Assembly: GCF_020889785.1 (NCBI RefSeq)
Contig: NZ_JACMYK010000003.1
Location: forward strand, 1 to 64,000
Reading direction: 5' to 3'
Length of the DNA stretch: 64,000 nucleotides
Source of the DNA: Bradyrhizobium acaciae
GTDB taxonomy: Bacteria; Pseudomonadota; Alphaproteobacteria; Rhizobiales; Xanthobacteraceae
Each line of letters begins with the position of its first letter. The stretch's first letter is position 1. Shown here piece by piece: positions 15,701 through 24,067 of the stretch. Under the pieces are notes generated by a model that saw only the letters and a list, made by a program, of their open reading frames with translations, had not been told where the DNA came from and did not search any database. Made by a program: the position numbers and the translations under genes.

Positions 15701-17440
15701 TTACTTCTTCTTCTGCAGAACGCTCTGCGGATTGAGGTTGCCGATGCGGCCGCTCTCGGAGCCCGCCGCCGGATCGATCACGGCGTTGATCAGCGTCGGC
15801 TTGCCGGAATCCAGCGCCGCGTTGACCGCACGCTTCAGCTCGTCCGGCGAGGTGGCGTTGACGCCGACGCCGCCGAAGGCCTCCATCATCTTGTCGTAGC
15901 GCGAGCCCTTGACGAACACGGTGGTCGCCGGATCGTCGCCTGCGCTGTTGACGTCGGTACCGCGATAGATGCCGTCATTGTTGAAGATCACGACGCAGAT
16001 CGGCAGCTTGTAGCGGCAGATGGTCTCGACCTCCATGCCGGAGAAGCCAAAGGCGCTGTCGCCTTCGACTGCAAGCACGGGCAGGCCGGTCTCGACCGCG
16101 GCCGCGATCGAATAGCCCATGCCGATGCCCATCACGCCCCAGGTGCCGACGTCGAGCCGCTTGCGCGGCTTGTGCATGTCGACGACGCCGCGGGCGAGAT
16201 CGAGCGTGTTGGCGCCTTCGTTGACGAAGATGGTGTCCGGACGTTCCGCGATGATCGTACGCAGCGCGCCGAGCGCACCGTGATAATCCATCGGCGAGGC
16301 GTTGCTCATCAGCTTCGGCGCCATCTTGGCGACGTTGTCGTCACGCTTCTTGGCGACGGTCGCGAGCCAGTCGCTCGGTGCGGCCGACCAGTTCGCGCCC
16401 ATCGCGTCGAGGAACGCGGAGACGCAGGAGCCGATATCGCCGACCACGGGGGCGACGATCTCGACGTTGGAATCCATTTCCTTCGGCTCGATGTCGACCT
16501 GGATGAACTTCTTCGGGGCCTCGCCCCAGGTCTTGCCCTTGCCATGCGACAGCAGCCAGTTGAGGCGGGCGCCGATCAGCATCACGACGTCGGCTTCCTT
16601 CAGCACGGTCGAGCGCGCCGCGCCCGCGCATTGCGGATGCAGATCGGGCAACAGGCCCTTGGCCATGCTCATCGGCAGGAACGGCACGCCGCTCTTCTCG
16701 ACGAAAGTCTTGATCGCCTCGTCGGCCTGCGCATAGGCGGCGCCCTTGCCGAGGATGATCAGCGGGCGCTTTGCGCTCTTCAGCACGTCGAGCGCGCGCT
16801 TGACCGATGACGGGGAGGGGATCTGCTCGGGCGCTGCGTCGATGACCTTGACCAGCGACTTCTCGCCGGCTGCCGCGTCCATGACCTGACCGAACAGCTT
16901 TGCGGGCAGGTCGAGATAGACGCCGCCCGGCCGGCCGGACACCGCGGCGCGGATCGCTCGCGCCAGGCCGATGCCGATGTCCTGGGCGTGCAGCACGCGG
17001 AACGCCGCCTTGCACAGCGGCTTGGCGATCGCGAGCTGGTCCATCTCCTCATAGTCGCCCTGCTGCAGGTCGACGATCTCGCGCTCGGACGAGCCCGAGA
17101 CCAGGATCATCGGGAAGCAGTTGGTGGTGGCGTGGGCGAGCGCCGTGAGGCCGTTCAGGAAGCCGGGTGCCGACACCGTGAGGCAGACGCCGGGCTTCTT
17201 GGTGAGGAAGCCGGCGATCGAGGCCGCATAGCCGGCATTCTGCTCGTGGCGGAACGAGAGCACGCGAATGCCCGCCGCCTGGGCCATGCGGCCCAGGTCC
17301 GTGATCGGGATGCCCGGCACACCGTAGACGGTGTCGATGCCGTTGAGCTTGAGCGCATCGATGACGAGATGGAAGCCATCGGTCAGTTCCTGCTCGGTGC
17401 CCGGTGCCTCGGACTTCGTAGCGGTATTCAGCATCGGCAT
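15701..17440 (-). CDS. oxc: Oxalyl-CoA decarboxylase
   Basis: A 579-residue thiamine-diphosphate enzyme that turns oxalyl-CoA into formyl-CoA and CO2. Three-domain ThDP plan: N-terminal Pyr domain with the activating glutamate in FRHEQNAGY (Glu66), central Rossmann-like domain (about residues 205-345), C-terminal PP domain with the Mg-ThDP motif [29 protein letters not shown] and DGIYRGTD, whose tyrosine (Tyr492) matches the active-site tyrosine of Oxalobacter OXC. The start has AGGGAGACG before ATG. It lies 66 bases after the gntR gene and 60 bases before frc on the same strand, with no operator in the gaps, so all three form one operon. Confidence 0.95.
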   Translation of the reverse strand: MPMLNTATKSEAPGTEQELTDGFHLVIDALKLNGIDTVYGVPGIPITDLGRMAQAAGIRVLSFRHEQNAGYAASIAGFLTKKPGVCLTVSAPGFLNGLTALAHATTNCFPMILVSGSSEREIVDLQQGDYEEMDQLAIAKPLCKAAFRVLHAQDIGIGLARAIRAAVSGRPGGVYLDLPAKLFGQVMDAAAGEKSLVKVIDAAPEQIPSPSSVKRALDVLKSAKRPLIILGKGAAYAQADEAIKTFVEKSGVPFLPMSMAKGLLPDLHPQCAGAARSTVLKEADVVMLIGARLNWLLSHGKGKTWGEAPKKFIQVDIEPKEMDSNVEIVAPVVGDIGSCVSAFLDAMGANWSAAPSDWLATVAKKRDDNVAKMAPKLMSNASPMDYHGALGALRTIIAERPDTIFVNEGANTLDLARGVVDMHKPRKRLDVGTWGVMGIGMGYSIAAAVETGLPVLAVEGDSAFGFSGMEVETICRYKLPICVVIFNNDGIYRGTDVNSAGDDPATTVFVKGSRYDKMMEAFGGVGVNATSPDELKRAVNAALDSGKPTLINAVIDPAAGSESGRIGNLNPQSVLQKKK

Positions 17441-17506
17441 CGTCTCCCTGATCGTTCTTGTTCGGACGATCTGATCGTCGTCTGAAGCGTGAGTGGACTC
17501 TAAAAC

Positions 17507-18238
17507 CTAAGTGAACAATTCTTGACCGTGCGCCTCGACATAGGCGGCAAGGCCAAGCGTGTGATCGCGCGCGCGCTTTTCGGCGAGTTCGGTATCGCGC
17601 GCTTCCAGCGCCTCGATGATCCCGAGATGCTCCGGCAGCGAGGTCGCGGTGCGGTCCTTGCGGCCGATCGTGAGCTGGCGATAGCCGCGCACGTGCAGCA
17701 GCAGGTCGTTGGTGAGATCGACCAGCACAGGCGATTCCGACAGCGAGATCAGCGCCTGGTGGAAGGCGATGTTGGCCTTGGAATACTCCTCGACGTGATC
17801 CTGCGGCAGGCGATCGTCGCTGAAGTCCTTGAAGAAGTCGCGCAGCGCCGAGATGTCCTTCTTGCGCGCGGTGGTCGTGATCAGTCGCGCGGCCATGCTC
17901 TCGAGTGCGGCCCAGGCGCGGATCATGTCGACGATCTCCGACTTGGTGCGGCGAACCACGATGATGCCGCGGCGCGGCACGGTCTTCACGAAGCCGTCCT
18001 GCTCGAGCATCGCGATGGCTTCGCGGATCGGCGTGCGGCTGACGCCGAGACGCTCGGACAGTGCGCGTTCGTCGAGCATCACCGGCTCGGGCGTCGCGTA
18101 GATGTCCATCTTCAGGATGGCTTCCTTCAAGGCCTCATAGGCCTTGTTCTTGAAGCTTGTCTCCGGCGCGATCCGGACGATGGCGATATCTGTGTCAGCC
18201 ATGGTGGGTGACGCCTTGGTCTGTTTCGGGTCAGGCAC
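17507..18238 (-). CDS. GntR/FadR-type regulator of oxalate genes
   Basis: A 243-residue regulator with an N-terminal winged helix (about residues 30-95, including LSERLGVSRTPIREAIAMLEQDGFVKTVPRRGIIV) and a C-terminal FCD ligand-binding domain (about residues 105-225) with the metal-type pattern NIAFHQALIS and EHLGIIEAL. GTG start at 18238, backed by AGGAGGAG upstream; an ATG at 18202 has no ribosome site. It heads the gntR-oxc-frc operon, and the 17-bp inverted repeat TGGYAT-N5-ATRCCA is at its own promoter and at five others nearby, so it is probably the repressor of the whole set. FCD regulators usually bind small carboxylates, which suits oxalate or oxalyl/formyl-CoA as effector (inference). 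Confidence 0.88.
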   Translation of the reverse strand: MPDPKQTKASPTMADTDIAIVRIAPETSFKNKAYEALKEAILKMDIYATPEPVMLDERALSERLGVSRTPIREAIAMLEQDGFVKTVPRRGIIVVRRTKSEIVDMIRAWAALESMAARLITTTARKKDISALRDFFKDFSDDRLPQDHVEEYSKANIAFHQALISLSESPVLVDLTNDLLLHVRGYRQLTIGRKDRTATSLPEHLGIIEALEARDTELAEKRARDHTLGLAAYVEAHGQELFT

Positions 18239-18295
18239 GACTCGTCTCCTCCTCTTGGAGACGTCTTCTTAGCAGAAGAAATTACCTTAGATTTT

Positions 18296-18321
18296 TGGCA
18301 TGCCAAATACCAGAATGTCAA
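18296..18321 (-). promoter_or_regulatory. Promoter and operator of gntR-oxc-frc (site G)
   Basis: On the minus strand TTGACA is followed three bases later by TGGTAT-TTGGC-ATGCCA (18312-18296), a perfect consensus match. It contains the 12-bp palindrome TTGGCATGCCAA (18295-18306). It lies 58 bases upstream of the GTG start of the regulator gene. Confidence 0.75.
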
Positions 18322-18369
18322 GCGACCTATATTTTTCGGTATTTTTGAGCACCCGGTGAGCCTGCGAGC

Positions 18370-18402
18370 TTGACAATTGCGTTTCTGGCATACCAAATGC
18401 CA
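18370..18402 (+). promoter_or_regulatory. Promoter and operator of the acyl-CoA ligase gene (site H)
   Basis: TTGACA (18370-18375) precedes TGGCAT-ACCAA-ATGCCA (18386-18402), the best match to the consensus. Here the operator starts ten bases after the -35 box and covers the expected -10 region. It sits 26 bases before the ATG and 84 bases from site G, giving a divergent control region with two operators. Confidence 0.75.
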
Positions 18403-18427
18403 TAAAATTTGTCCCAGGAGGAAGCCG

Positions 18428-20557
18428 ATGTCAAATTCAAAGGATGCGGTCCGCAAAGTTCTCGATGCGGTCAAGGCCGACAAGCGCACGAGCCTCACCG
18501 CGCCCGAAGGCAAGGTGGTTTGCGACGCCTACGGCATCCCGGTGCCGAAGGAAGGCGTCGCCAAGTCGGCCGCCGAGGCCGCCCGGATCGCCTCCGACAT
18601 GGGCTTCCCGGTCGTGATGAAGATCGTCTCGCCCGATATTCTCCACAAGACCGAGGCGGGCGGCGTGGTGGTCGGCGTCAAGAGCGCAGCCGACGCCGAG
18701 AAGAGCTACGAGGCCATTCTCGCCAACGCCAGGAAGTACAAGGCCGACGCCAAGATCAACGGCATCCAGGTGCAGCAGATGCTGGGCGGCGGCACCGAGG
18801 TGATCGTCGGCTCGATCACCGACGGCTCGTTCGGCAAGCTGGTCGCCTTCGGCCTCGGCGGCGTGCTGGTCGAGATTCTCAAGGACATCACCTTCCGCCT
18901 CGCGCCCGCGACCAAGGACGACGCGCTGTCGATGCTCGACGGCATTCAGGCCCATGAGATGCTGAAGGGCGTGCGCGGCGGCGAGCCCGTCAATCGCGAG
19001 GCGCTCGCCGACGTCATCGTCAAGGTGTCGCAGCTGGTCAGCGATTTCCCCGAGATCGTCGAGCTCGACCTCAACCCGGTGTTCGCCACCAGCAAGAACG
19101 CGATCGCGGCCGACGTCCGCATCGTCGTCGACTTCGACTACAAGCCGCGCCCGGCGCCGCGTCCGACCGAGGAGATCGTCGCGGCGATGAGCCGCATCAT
19201 GCAGCCGAAGGGCGTAGCCGTGATCGGCGCCTCCGCCGAGGACGGCAAGATCGGCAACTCCGTGATGAAGAACCTCATCAACGGCGGCTACAAGGGCGAG
19301 ATCTATCCGATCCACCCGAAGGCCGAGGAGATCCTCGGCTACAAGGCCTACAAGAGCGTCAAGGACGTGCCCGGCGTGATCGACACCGCGGTGTTCGCGA
19401 TCCCCGCGAAATTCGTCGCCGGCGCGCTCGCCGAATGCGGCGAGAAGAAAATCCCCGGCGCGGTGCTGATTCCCTCGGGCTTCGCCGAAGCCGGCGCGCC
19501 CGAATTGCAGGCCGAGATCGTCGAGGTCGGCAAGAAGTACAACATCCGCCTGATGGGGCCGAACATTTACGGCTTCTACTACACGCCGGCCAATCTCTGC
19601 GCCACGTTCTGCACCGCCTACGACGTCAAGGGCCACGCCGCGCTGTCGTCGCAGTCGGGCGGCATCGGCATGGCGATCATCGGCTTCTCGCGCTCGGCCA
19701 AGATGGGAGTGTCGGCGATTGTCGGGCTCGGCAACAAGTCCGACATCGACGAGGACGATCTGCTCGCCTTCTTCGAGCAGGATCCCAACACCAATCTGAT
19801 CGCGCAGCACTGCGAGGATCTGAAGGATGGCCGCGCCTTCGCGGAAGCCGCCAAGCGCGTCTCCAAGAAGAAGCCGGTGGTCGTGCTCAAGGCCGGCCGC
19901 ACCTCTGCGGGTGCGAAAGCCGCGTCGTCGCACACCGGCGCGCTCGCCGGCAATGACAAGATCTACGAGGACGTGTTCAAGCAGTCCGGCGTGATCCGCG
20001 CCCGCTCGCTCCGGCAATTGCTGGAATTCGCCCGCGGCGTGCCGGTGCTGCCGACGCCGAAGGGCGAGAACGTCCTTATCATCACCGGTGCCGGCGGCTC
20101 CGGCGTGCTGCTGTCGGATTCCGTGGTCGACAACGGCCTGTCGTTGATGCAGATGCCGCCGGATCTCGATGCGGCGTTCCGCAAGTTCATCCCGCCGTTC
20201 GGCGCGGCCGGAAATCCTGTGGATATCACCGGCGGCGAGCCGCCGATCACTTACGTCAACACGGTGAAGCTCGGCCTGTCGGATGAGCGCATCCACGCAC
20301 TGATCCTCGGCTACTGGCACACCATCGTGACGCCGCCGATGGTGTTCGCGCGCAACATGGTCGAGGTGAAGAAGGAGATGGAGGCCAAGGGCTTCGTGAA
20401 GCCGATCGTCGCCTCGCTCGCCGGCGACGTCGAGGTCGAGGAGGCCGCCGAATATCTCTACCAGAACGGCATTCCGGCCTACGCCTATTCGACGGAACTG
20501 CCGGTCGAGGTGCTGGGCGCCAAGTACAAATGGGCGCGCGGCGCGGGCCTGCTGTGA
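18428..20557 (+). CDS. ADP-forming acyl-CoA synthetase (acetate--CoA ligase family) in oxalate regulon
   Basis: A 709-residue single-chain NDP-forming acyl-CoA synthetase. Order of domains: N-terminal ATP-grasp (about residues 15-235; GFPVVMKIVSPDILHKTEAGGVVVGV and LVEILKDITFRLAP), then CoA-binding Rossmann domain (VAVIGASAEDGKIGNSV, about 263-279), then succinyl-CoA-ligase-like domains with the phosphohistidine motif SSHTGALAG (His502). The start at 18428 has AGGAGG. It is divergent from gntR-oxc-frc with its own copy of the regulon operator. It may prime the oxalate cycle by making oxalyl-CoA or formyl-CoA, or save energy by making ATP from a CoA ester. The substrate is not provable from sequence. 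Confidence 0.88.
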   Translation: MSNSKDAVRKVLDAVKADKRTSLTAPEGKVVCDAYGIPVPKEGVAKSAAEAARIASDMGFPVVMKIVSPDILHKTEAGGVVVGVKSAADAEKSYEAILANARKYKADAKINGIQVQQMLGGGTEVIVGSITDGSFGKLVAFGLGGVLVEILKDITFRLAPATKDDALSMLDGIQAHEMLKGVRGGEPVNREALADVIVKVSQLVSDFPEIVELDLNPVFATSKNAIAADVRIVVDFDYKPRPAPRPTEEIVAAMSRIMQPKGVAVIGASAEDGKIGNSVMKNLINGGYKGEIYPIHPKAEEILGYKAYKSVKDVPGVIDTAVFAIPAKFVAGALAECGEKKIPGAVLIPSGFAEAGAPELQAEIVEVGKKYNIRLMGPNIYGFYYTPANLCATFCTAYDVKGHAALSSQSGGIGMAIIGFSRSAKMGVSAIVGLGNKSDIDEDDLLAFFEQDPNTNLIAQHCEDLKDGRAFAEAAKRVSKKKPVVVLKAGRTSAGAKAASSHTGALAGNDKIYEDVFKQSGVIRARSLRQLLEFARGVPVLPTPKGENVLIITGAGGSGVLLSDSVVDNGLSLMQMPPDLDAAFRKFIPPFGAAGNPVDITGGEPPITYVNTVKLGLSDERIHALILGYWHTIVTPPMVFARNMVEVKKEMEAKGFVKPIVASLAGDVEVEEAAEYLYQNGIPAYAYSTELPVEVLGAKYKWARGAGLL

Positions 20558-20621
20558 CCTGATCCAGCCTTGATCTGGGCCAACAAGCGATGCCGCTTCG
20601 GATACCTCCCGAAGCGGCATC
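20533..20621 (+). repeat. Ligase-gene tail and hairpin, copy 1 of a direct repeat
   Basis: The end of the ligase gene (20533-20553) is identical over 21 bases to 22093-22113. Both are followed by CCTTGA-type sequence and a hairpin with related stems. Here the hairpin has 13-base arms GATGCCGCTTCGG (20589-20601) and CCGAAGCGGCATC (20609-20621), a probable terminator. The two copies flank the 20.7-22.1 kb module. Confidence 0.65.
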
Positions 20622-20726
20622 AAGACCCGGTTAACGGCATCCGAGAAATCGGGGCCTAACGGATAATCCGGCTTTAACGGGGGGCCGATTAAACGTCTCG
20701 TGGCTGCACGGAGGCGTTTTCCCCAT

Positions 20727-21134
20727 ATGTCAATCCAGGTCGATTCGGATTTTGCGAGCGATGATCGCGCCAGGGCGCAGATCGGCGCGGCGGTGAGCTA
20801 TCTGCTCAGGAACACGAGCGGCGTCGGCCGCGAACATGCCGTCGAGCTGATTGTCGAGATGGTGCGCGATGTCGCAAGCCGGCCGGCCGGTCCGGAAGCG
20901 CCATCGATCCAGCCGCTGATGAGCGGCGTCACCTATCGGGACTTCGTCATCGATGCCTATCGGCGCGATGTCGATCGCTGGCGCGCCACCATCCGCCGAT
21001 CGAACGGCAAGAAGATCCGGATCGCGTCTCCGCCATCGGTGCGCGATGAGGCGACAACGACAGCGGACGCGATCAACGCCGAGAAGGCCATCGAGTTCGC
21101 AAGGCGGGCGATCGACCTCGGCGAGGTGATCTGA
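20727..21134 (+). CDS. Hypothetical protein (135 residues)
   Basis: A soluble, highly charged protein starting MSIQVDSDFASDDRARAQIG. It is predicted mostly helical, with VSYLLRNTSG, ELIVEMVRDVASRPAG, TYRDFVIDAYRRDVDRW and EKAIEFARRAIDLGEV. I recognise no domain. The start could also be a GTG at 20700; the ATG is preferred because CGGAGGCG lies 11 bases upstream. It lies between the two copies of the duplicated ligase-gene tail together with the NYN gene, so the pair may have entered as one block. No function can be suggested. Confidence 0.5.
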   Translation: MSIQVDSDFASDDRARAQIGAAVSYLLRNTSGVGREHAVELIVEMVRDVASRPAGPEAPSIQPLMSGVTYRDFVIDAYRRDVDRWRATIRRSNGKKIRIASPPSVRDEATTTADAINAEKAIEFARRAIDLGEVI

Positions 21135-21292
21135 CCCCGCGCAGCCGGAGGGCTGCCGCAGCGGCGAACGTCCGTCCGACCGCTGCCGAGTCTATGCCTG
21201 GGACGCGCGATGTGCTCCGATGGCGGCGGCCGTGCCGGTTCCGGAGCTGTCTGCCGGAATCTTGTTCCATCGTGTCCCAGCCGAGAAATGCC

Positions 21293-22090
21293 ATGCCTTC
21301 CGAACTCCGTTCGCCCCGTCTGGCCGTTCTGATCGATGCCGATAATGCATCGGCGAAGATCGCCGATGGGCTGTTCGAGGAGATCGCCAAGATCGGCGAA
21401 GCCAGCGTGCGCCGCATCTATGGCGACTTCTCCAACCCGCGATCCAGGGCCTGGGCCGACATCCTGTCGAAGCATGCCATCATCCCGCAGCAGCAGTTTG
21501 CCTACACGACCGGAAAGAACGCATCGGACATCACGCTGGTGATCGACGCCATGGACCTGCTGCACAGCGGCCGGTTCGACGGCTTCTGCCTGGTGTCGTC
21601 GGACAGCGATTTCACCAGGCTTGCCGCCCGCATTCGTGAGCATGGCATCGACGTGTTCGGGTTTGGCGAGCAGAAGACGCCGGAGAGTTTTCGGCAGGCC
21701 TGCCGCAGGTTCGTCTATACCGAGAATTTGCGCGGCGGCGTGACCAGTAATCAGGACACGACCGTGCGCCCCAAGCCGTTGCAGCCGCCCGAGGCGGCCG
21801 CGCCCATCATCAAGAAGGTGACGAGCCAGATCGCAAGCGAGGATGGCTGGGTCACTCTTGGTGAGGTCGGGCGCCAGCTTGCCAATGTCGCCTCGGACTT
21901 CGATCAGAGGACCTACGGCTTCCGCACGCTGGGCGAACTGGTCCGCAGGACAAACGCCTTCGAGATCGATAATCCGAAGGGCGGTGCGATGCGGATCCGC
22001 ATCAAGCCGGAGGCTGCATCGCCGCCGAGCCGGCCAGCTTCACGACGGCGCGCGCCGAGACGGCGAACCGATCAAAAGGCGCCGGATTGA
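21293..22090 (+). CDS. NYN domain (LabA/PIN-like) protein with C-terminal OST-HTH
   Basis: A 265-residue protein. The N-terminal NYN domain (about residues 8-145) has the expected acidic residues: LAVLIDADNAS (Asp15, Asp17), SDITLVIDAMDLLHSGRFDGFCLVSSDSDFTRLAARIREHGIDVFGFGE. That fold is a PIN-like ribonuclease. The C-terminal region (about 165-240; SEDGWVTLGEVGRQLANVASDFDQRTYGFRTLGELVRR) looks like an OST-HTH/LOTUS RNA-binding domain, ending in a basic tail. This pairing is common in bacterial LabA-like proteins of unknown target. Start at 21293; the 33 codons before it in frame are arginine-rich and unlikely. Confidence 0.85.
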   Translation: MPSELRSPRLAVLIDADNASAKIADGLFEEIAKIGEASVRRIYGDFSNPRSRAWADILSKHAIIPQQQFAYTTGKNASDITLVIDAMDLLHSGRFDGFCLVSSDSDFTRLAARIREHGIDVFGFGEQKTPESFRQACRRFVYTENLRGGVTSNQDTTVRPKPLQPPEAAAPIIKKVTSQIASEDGWVTLGEVGRQLANVASDFDQRTYGFRTLGELVRRTNAFEIDNPKGGAMRIRIKPEAASPPSRPASRRRAPRRRTDQKAPD

Positions 22091-22092
22091 GC

Positions 22093-22177
22093 GGCGCGCG
22101 GCGCGGGCCTGCTCTGAGCCAACCTTGAATCTGAACGAAGCATGAATGCCGCCTCGGGCATCATCAAGCGGCATTTT
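22093..22177 (+). repeat. Ligase-gene tail and terminator, copy 2 of a direct repeat
   Basis: The first 21 bases equal 20533-20553 (end of the acyl-CoA ligase gene). The end is a terminator-like hairpin AATGCCGC (22145-22152) / GCGGCATT (22168-22175) with T-rich sequence, which serves the NYN gene. See copy 1. The rest of 22178-22305 shows no gene. Confidence 0.6.
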
Positions 22178-22305
22178 CATTTTGTGCGGGAACTCAGGCG
22201 AGTTGCGGCGGAACTGGAATTTGCGCGCAAGTTGCGTGCTGGAACTGGAACGTCTCGTTTCCTGCGATGTTGAAGGGGCGTCTTGCAACTCGGAGGAGGA
22301 CAATC

Positions 22306-22695
22306 ATGAACAAGCGTTTTGCCGTTTCCCTTGTCGCTGCTGCGTCGCTGCTCGCGTCCGGTTCGGCCTTCGCGCAGTCGACCACTGCAGCGGGCGCCGC
22401 AAACGGTGCGCGGACCGGTGGCGAGATCGCGGGCCCGGTCGGCGAGATCGTCGGCGGCACGGTTGGTGCTGCGGTCGGCGCCGGCCTCGAGATTCCGAAT
22501 GCGGTGATCACGTCGATCCCGCGCGATGAACCCTCGGTGGTGGTGCGTGAGCGCGTCGTGGTCGGCGAGCCGCTGCCCGACACCGTCGTGCTGCGGCCGG
22601 TGCCGCGCTACACCGAATATCGCTACGCGGTCGTCAATGATCGCCGCGTGATCGTGGAGCCGCGCACCCGCCGGGTCGTCAAGATCATCGACTGA
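22306..22695 (+). CDS. DUF1236 family exported protein
   Basis: A 129-residue protein with a clear signal peptide (MNKRFAVSLVAAASLLASGSAFAQ, cleavage after AFA). It is followed by a glycine-zipper-like stretch (GARTGGEIAGPVGEIVGGTVGAAVGAGLE) and a C-terminal DUF1236-type block (PLPDTVVLRPVPRYTEYRYAVVNDRRVIVEPRTRRVVKIID). Such proteins are common in Rhizobiales envelopes and of unknown role. The ATG at 22306 has GGAGGAC upstream. Monocistronic; an imperfect hairpin after the stop may terminate it. Confidence 0.85.
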   Translation: MNKRFAVSLVAAASLLASGSAFAQSTTAAGAANGARTGGEIAGPVGEIVGGTVGAAVGAGLEIPNAVITSIPRDEPSVVVRERVVVGEPLPDTVVLRPVPRYTEYRYAVVNDRRVIVEPRTRRVVKIID

Positions 22696-22870
22696 TCGCG
22701 CCGATATTTCAGACTGCGAAGATCCTCGCGGGCACGCCGCCTGCGGGGATTTTCGCATGGCACGGGCCCGCTTTTTTCATGAGGAGGCCGGTTGGCCTGA
22801 CGGTCCGATCCCTAGACTGGTCGGCAAACGGACGCAGCAAGCGTCTGCCTTAACGACAGGGATTGGAAGC

Positions 22871-23932
22871 ATGGGTCGGAAGATCGCGATCGTCGGGGCA
22901 GGTGCGGTCGGCGGCTACGCCGGCGCGCACATGGCGCAGGCGGGTGAGGACGTCACCTTGATCGATCCCTGGCCTGAGCATGTCGCGCACATGCGCAAGC
23001 ACGGGCTGCGCGTCACCCACGCGATGGACGTCGCCGAATTCTCGGTGCCGGTGCGGGCGCTGCACGTCACCGACGCGCAGCAACTGGCGAAAGAGAAGCC
23101 GGTCGACATCGCCTTCGTCTGCATGAAGTCCTACGACACGGCCTGGGCCACGATGCTGATCCGGCAATATCTGGCGGCTGACGGCTATGTCGTCTCGCTG
23201 CAGAACTGTATGAACGAGGAGACCATCGCCGGCATCGTCGGCTGGGGCAAGACGCTCGGCTGCATCGCCAGCAGCATCACCGTCAATCTGCCGGAGCCCG
23301 GCCATATCCATCGCGGCGCCGGCAAGGGCGGGGCTGATCACACCGTGTTTCGCGCCGGCGAGGTGCATGGCCGCATCACCGCGCGGGCGGAGGAAGTGTG
23401 CCGGCTGGTCGGCTATTCCGACAGCGCCAAGGTCACCTCGAATCTCTGGGGCGAGCGCTGGTCCAAGCTCGTCGCCAACGTGATGGGCAACGGGCTCTCG
23501 GCCTGCACGGGTCTAGCGGGCGGCGAGGTGCTGCAAAGCGAGCTGCTGCGCCGCTTCTCGACGCGGCTCGGCAGCGAGGCGATCCGTGTCGGCCAGGCGC
23601 AGGGCTATCAGCTGGAGGAGATCCTGCATCTGCCGCCGGAGACGATCGCCCGGGCCGGCGAGGGCGACGAGGCCGCGACCCGCGCCTGCGACGAGCAACG
23701 CTTCAAGGACAGCAAGCGCACCTCATCGGCACAGCGCCCCTCGATGGGCCAGGACATGCAGAAGGGCCGCCGCACCGAGATCGAATTCCTCAACGGGGTC
23801 GTGGTGCGCGAGGGCGAGAAGCTCGGCCTCGCCTGCAATGCCAACGCCGCGTTGACCGACATCGTCAAGCGGGTCGAACGCGGCGAGCTGAAGCCGGATC
23901 CCCGACACATCACCGAGTTGCGGATGAATTGA
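22871..23932 (+). CDS. Ketopantoate-reductase-like (ApbA/PanE) NADP oxidoreductase
   Basis: A 353-residue two-domain reductase. The N-terminal Rossmann fold starts MGRKIAIVGAGAVGGYAGAHMAQAGEDVTLID. The CMKSYDT lysine region (about residue 94) and LQNCMNEETIAGIVG follow the ApbA pattern. The C-terminal helical domain contains NLWGERWSKLVANVMGNGLSACTGL and RPSMGQDMQKGRRTEIEFLNGVVVREGEKLG, typical of ketopantoate reductases. It is longer than PanE (about 300 residues) and probably belongs to a 2-dehydropantoate-like side branch, so the substrate is open. Start at 22871, after TTGGAAGC. Confidence 0.85.
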   Translation: MGRKIAIVGAGAVGGYAGAHMAQAGEDVTLIDPWPEHVAHMRKHGLRVTHAMDVAEFSVPVRALHVTDAQQLAKEKPVDIAFVCMKSYDTAWATMLIRQYLAADGYVVSLQNCMNEETIAGIVGWGKTLGCIASSITVNLPEPGHIHRGAGKGGADHTVFRAGEVHGRITARAEEVCRLVGYSDSAKVTSNLWGERWSKLVANVMGNGLSACTGLAGGEVLQSELLRRFSTRLGSEAIRVGQAQGYQLEEILHLPPETIARAGEGDEAATRACDEQRFKDSKRTSSAQRPSMGQDMQKGRRTEIEFLNGVVVREGEKLGLACNANAALTDIVKRVERGELKPDPRHITELRMN

Positions 23933-23958
23933 GCGGGACTCAATGAGCGCCCGACTGC

Positions 23959-24044
23959 CGTCATTGCGAGCGCAGCGAAGCAATCCGTCCACTGCGTGCG
24001 CCGATGCATGGATTGCTTCGTCGCTTTGCTTCTCGCAATGACGG
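23959..24044. repeat. Intergenic inverted-repeat element (GTCATTGCGAGC family)
   Basis: A hairpin-forming unit: GTCATTGCGAG ... GAAGCAATCC on the left and GGATTGCTTC ... CTCGCAATGAC on the right. It fills most of the gap between the convergent reductase gene and the ThDP enzyme genes. Confidence 0.7.
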
Positions 24045-24067
24045 AGGTGCAGGCCGCGGGAGCTTGC

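Noticed and set aside
14468..16810. 780-codon open frame antisense to frc and oxc
   Set aside because: Shadow of two clear enzymes. Composition is typical of antisense frames in GC-rich genes.
15641..17506. Possible separate promoters or operators for frc and oxc
   Set aside because: The 60- and 66-base gaps hold no copy of the 17-bp operator and no clear -35/-10 pair, so the genes are read as one operon with gntR.
18437..20623. 728-codon open frame antisense to the acyl-CoA ligase
   Set aside because: Same artefact; the sense gene has full family motifs and a ribosome site.
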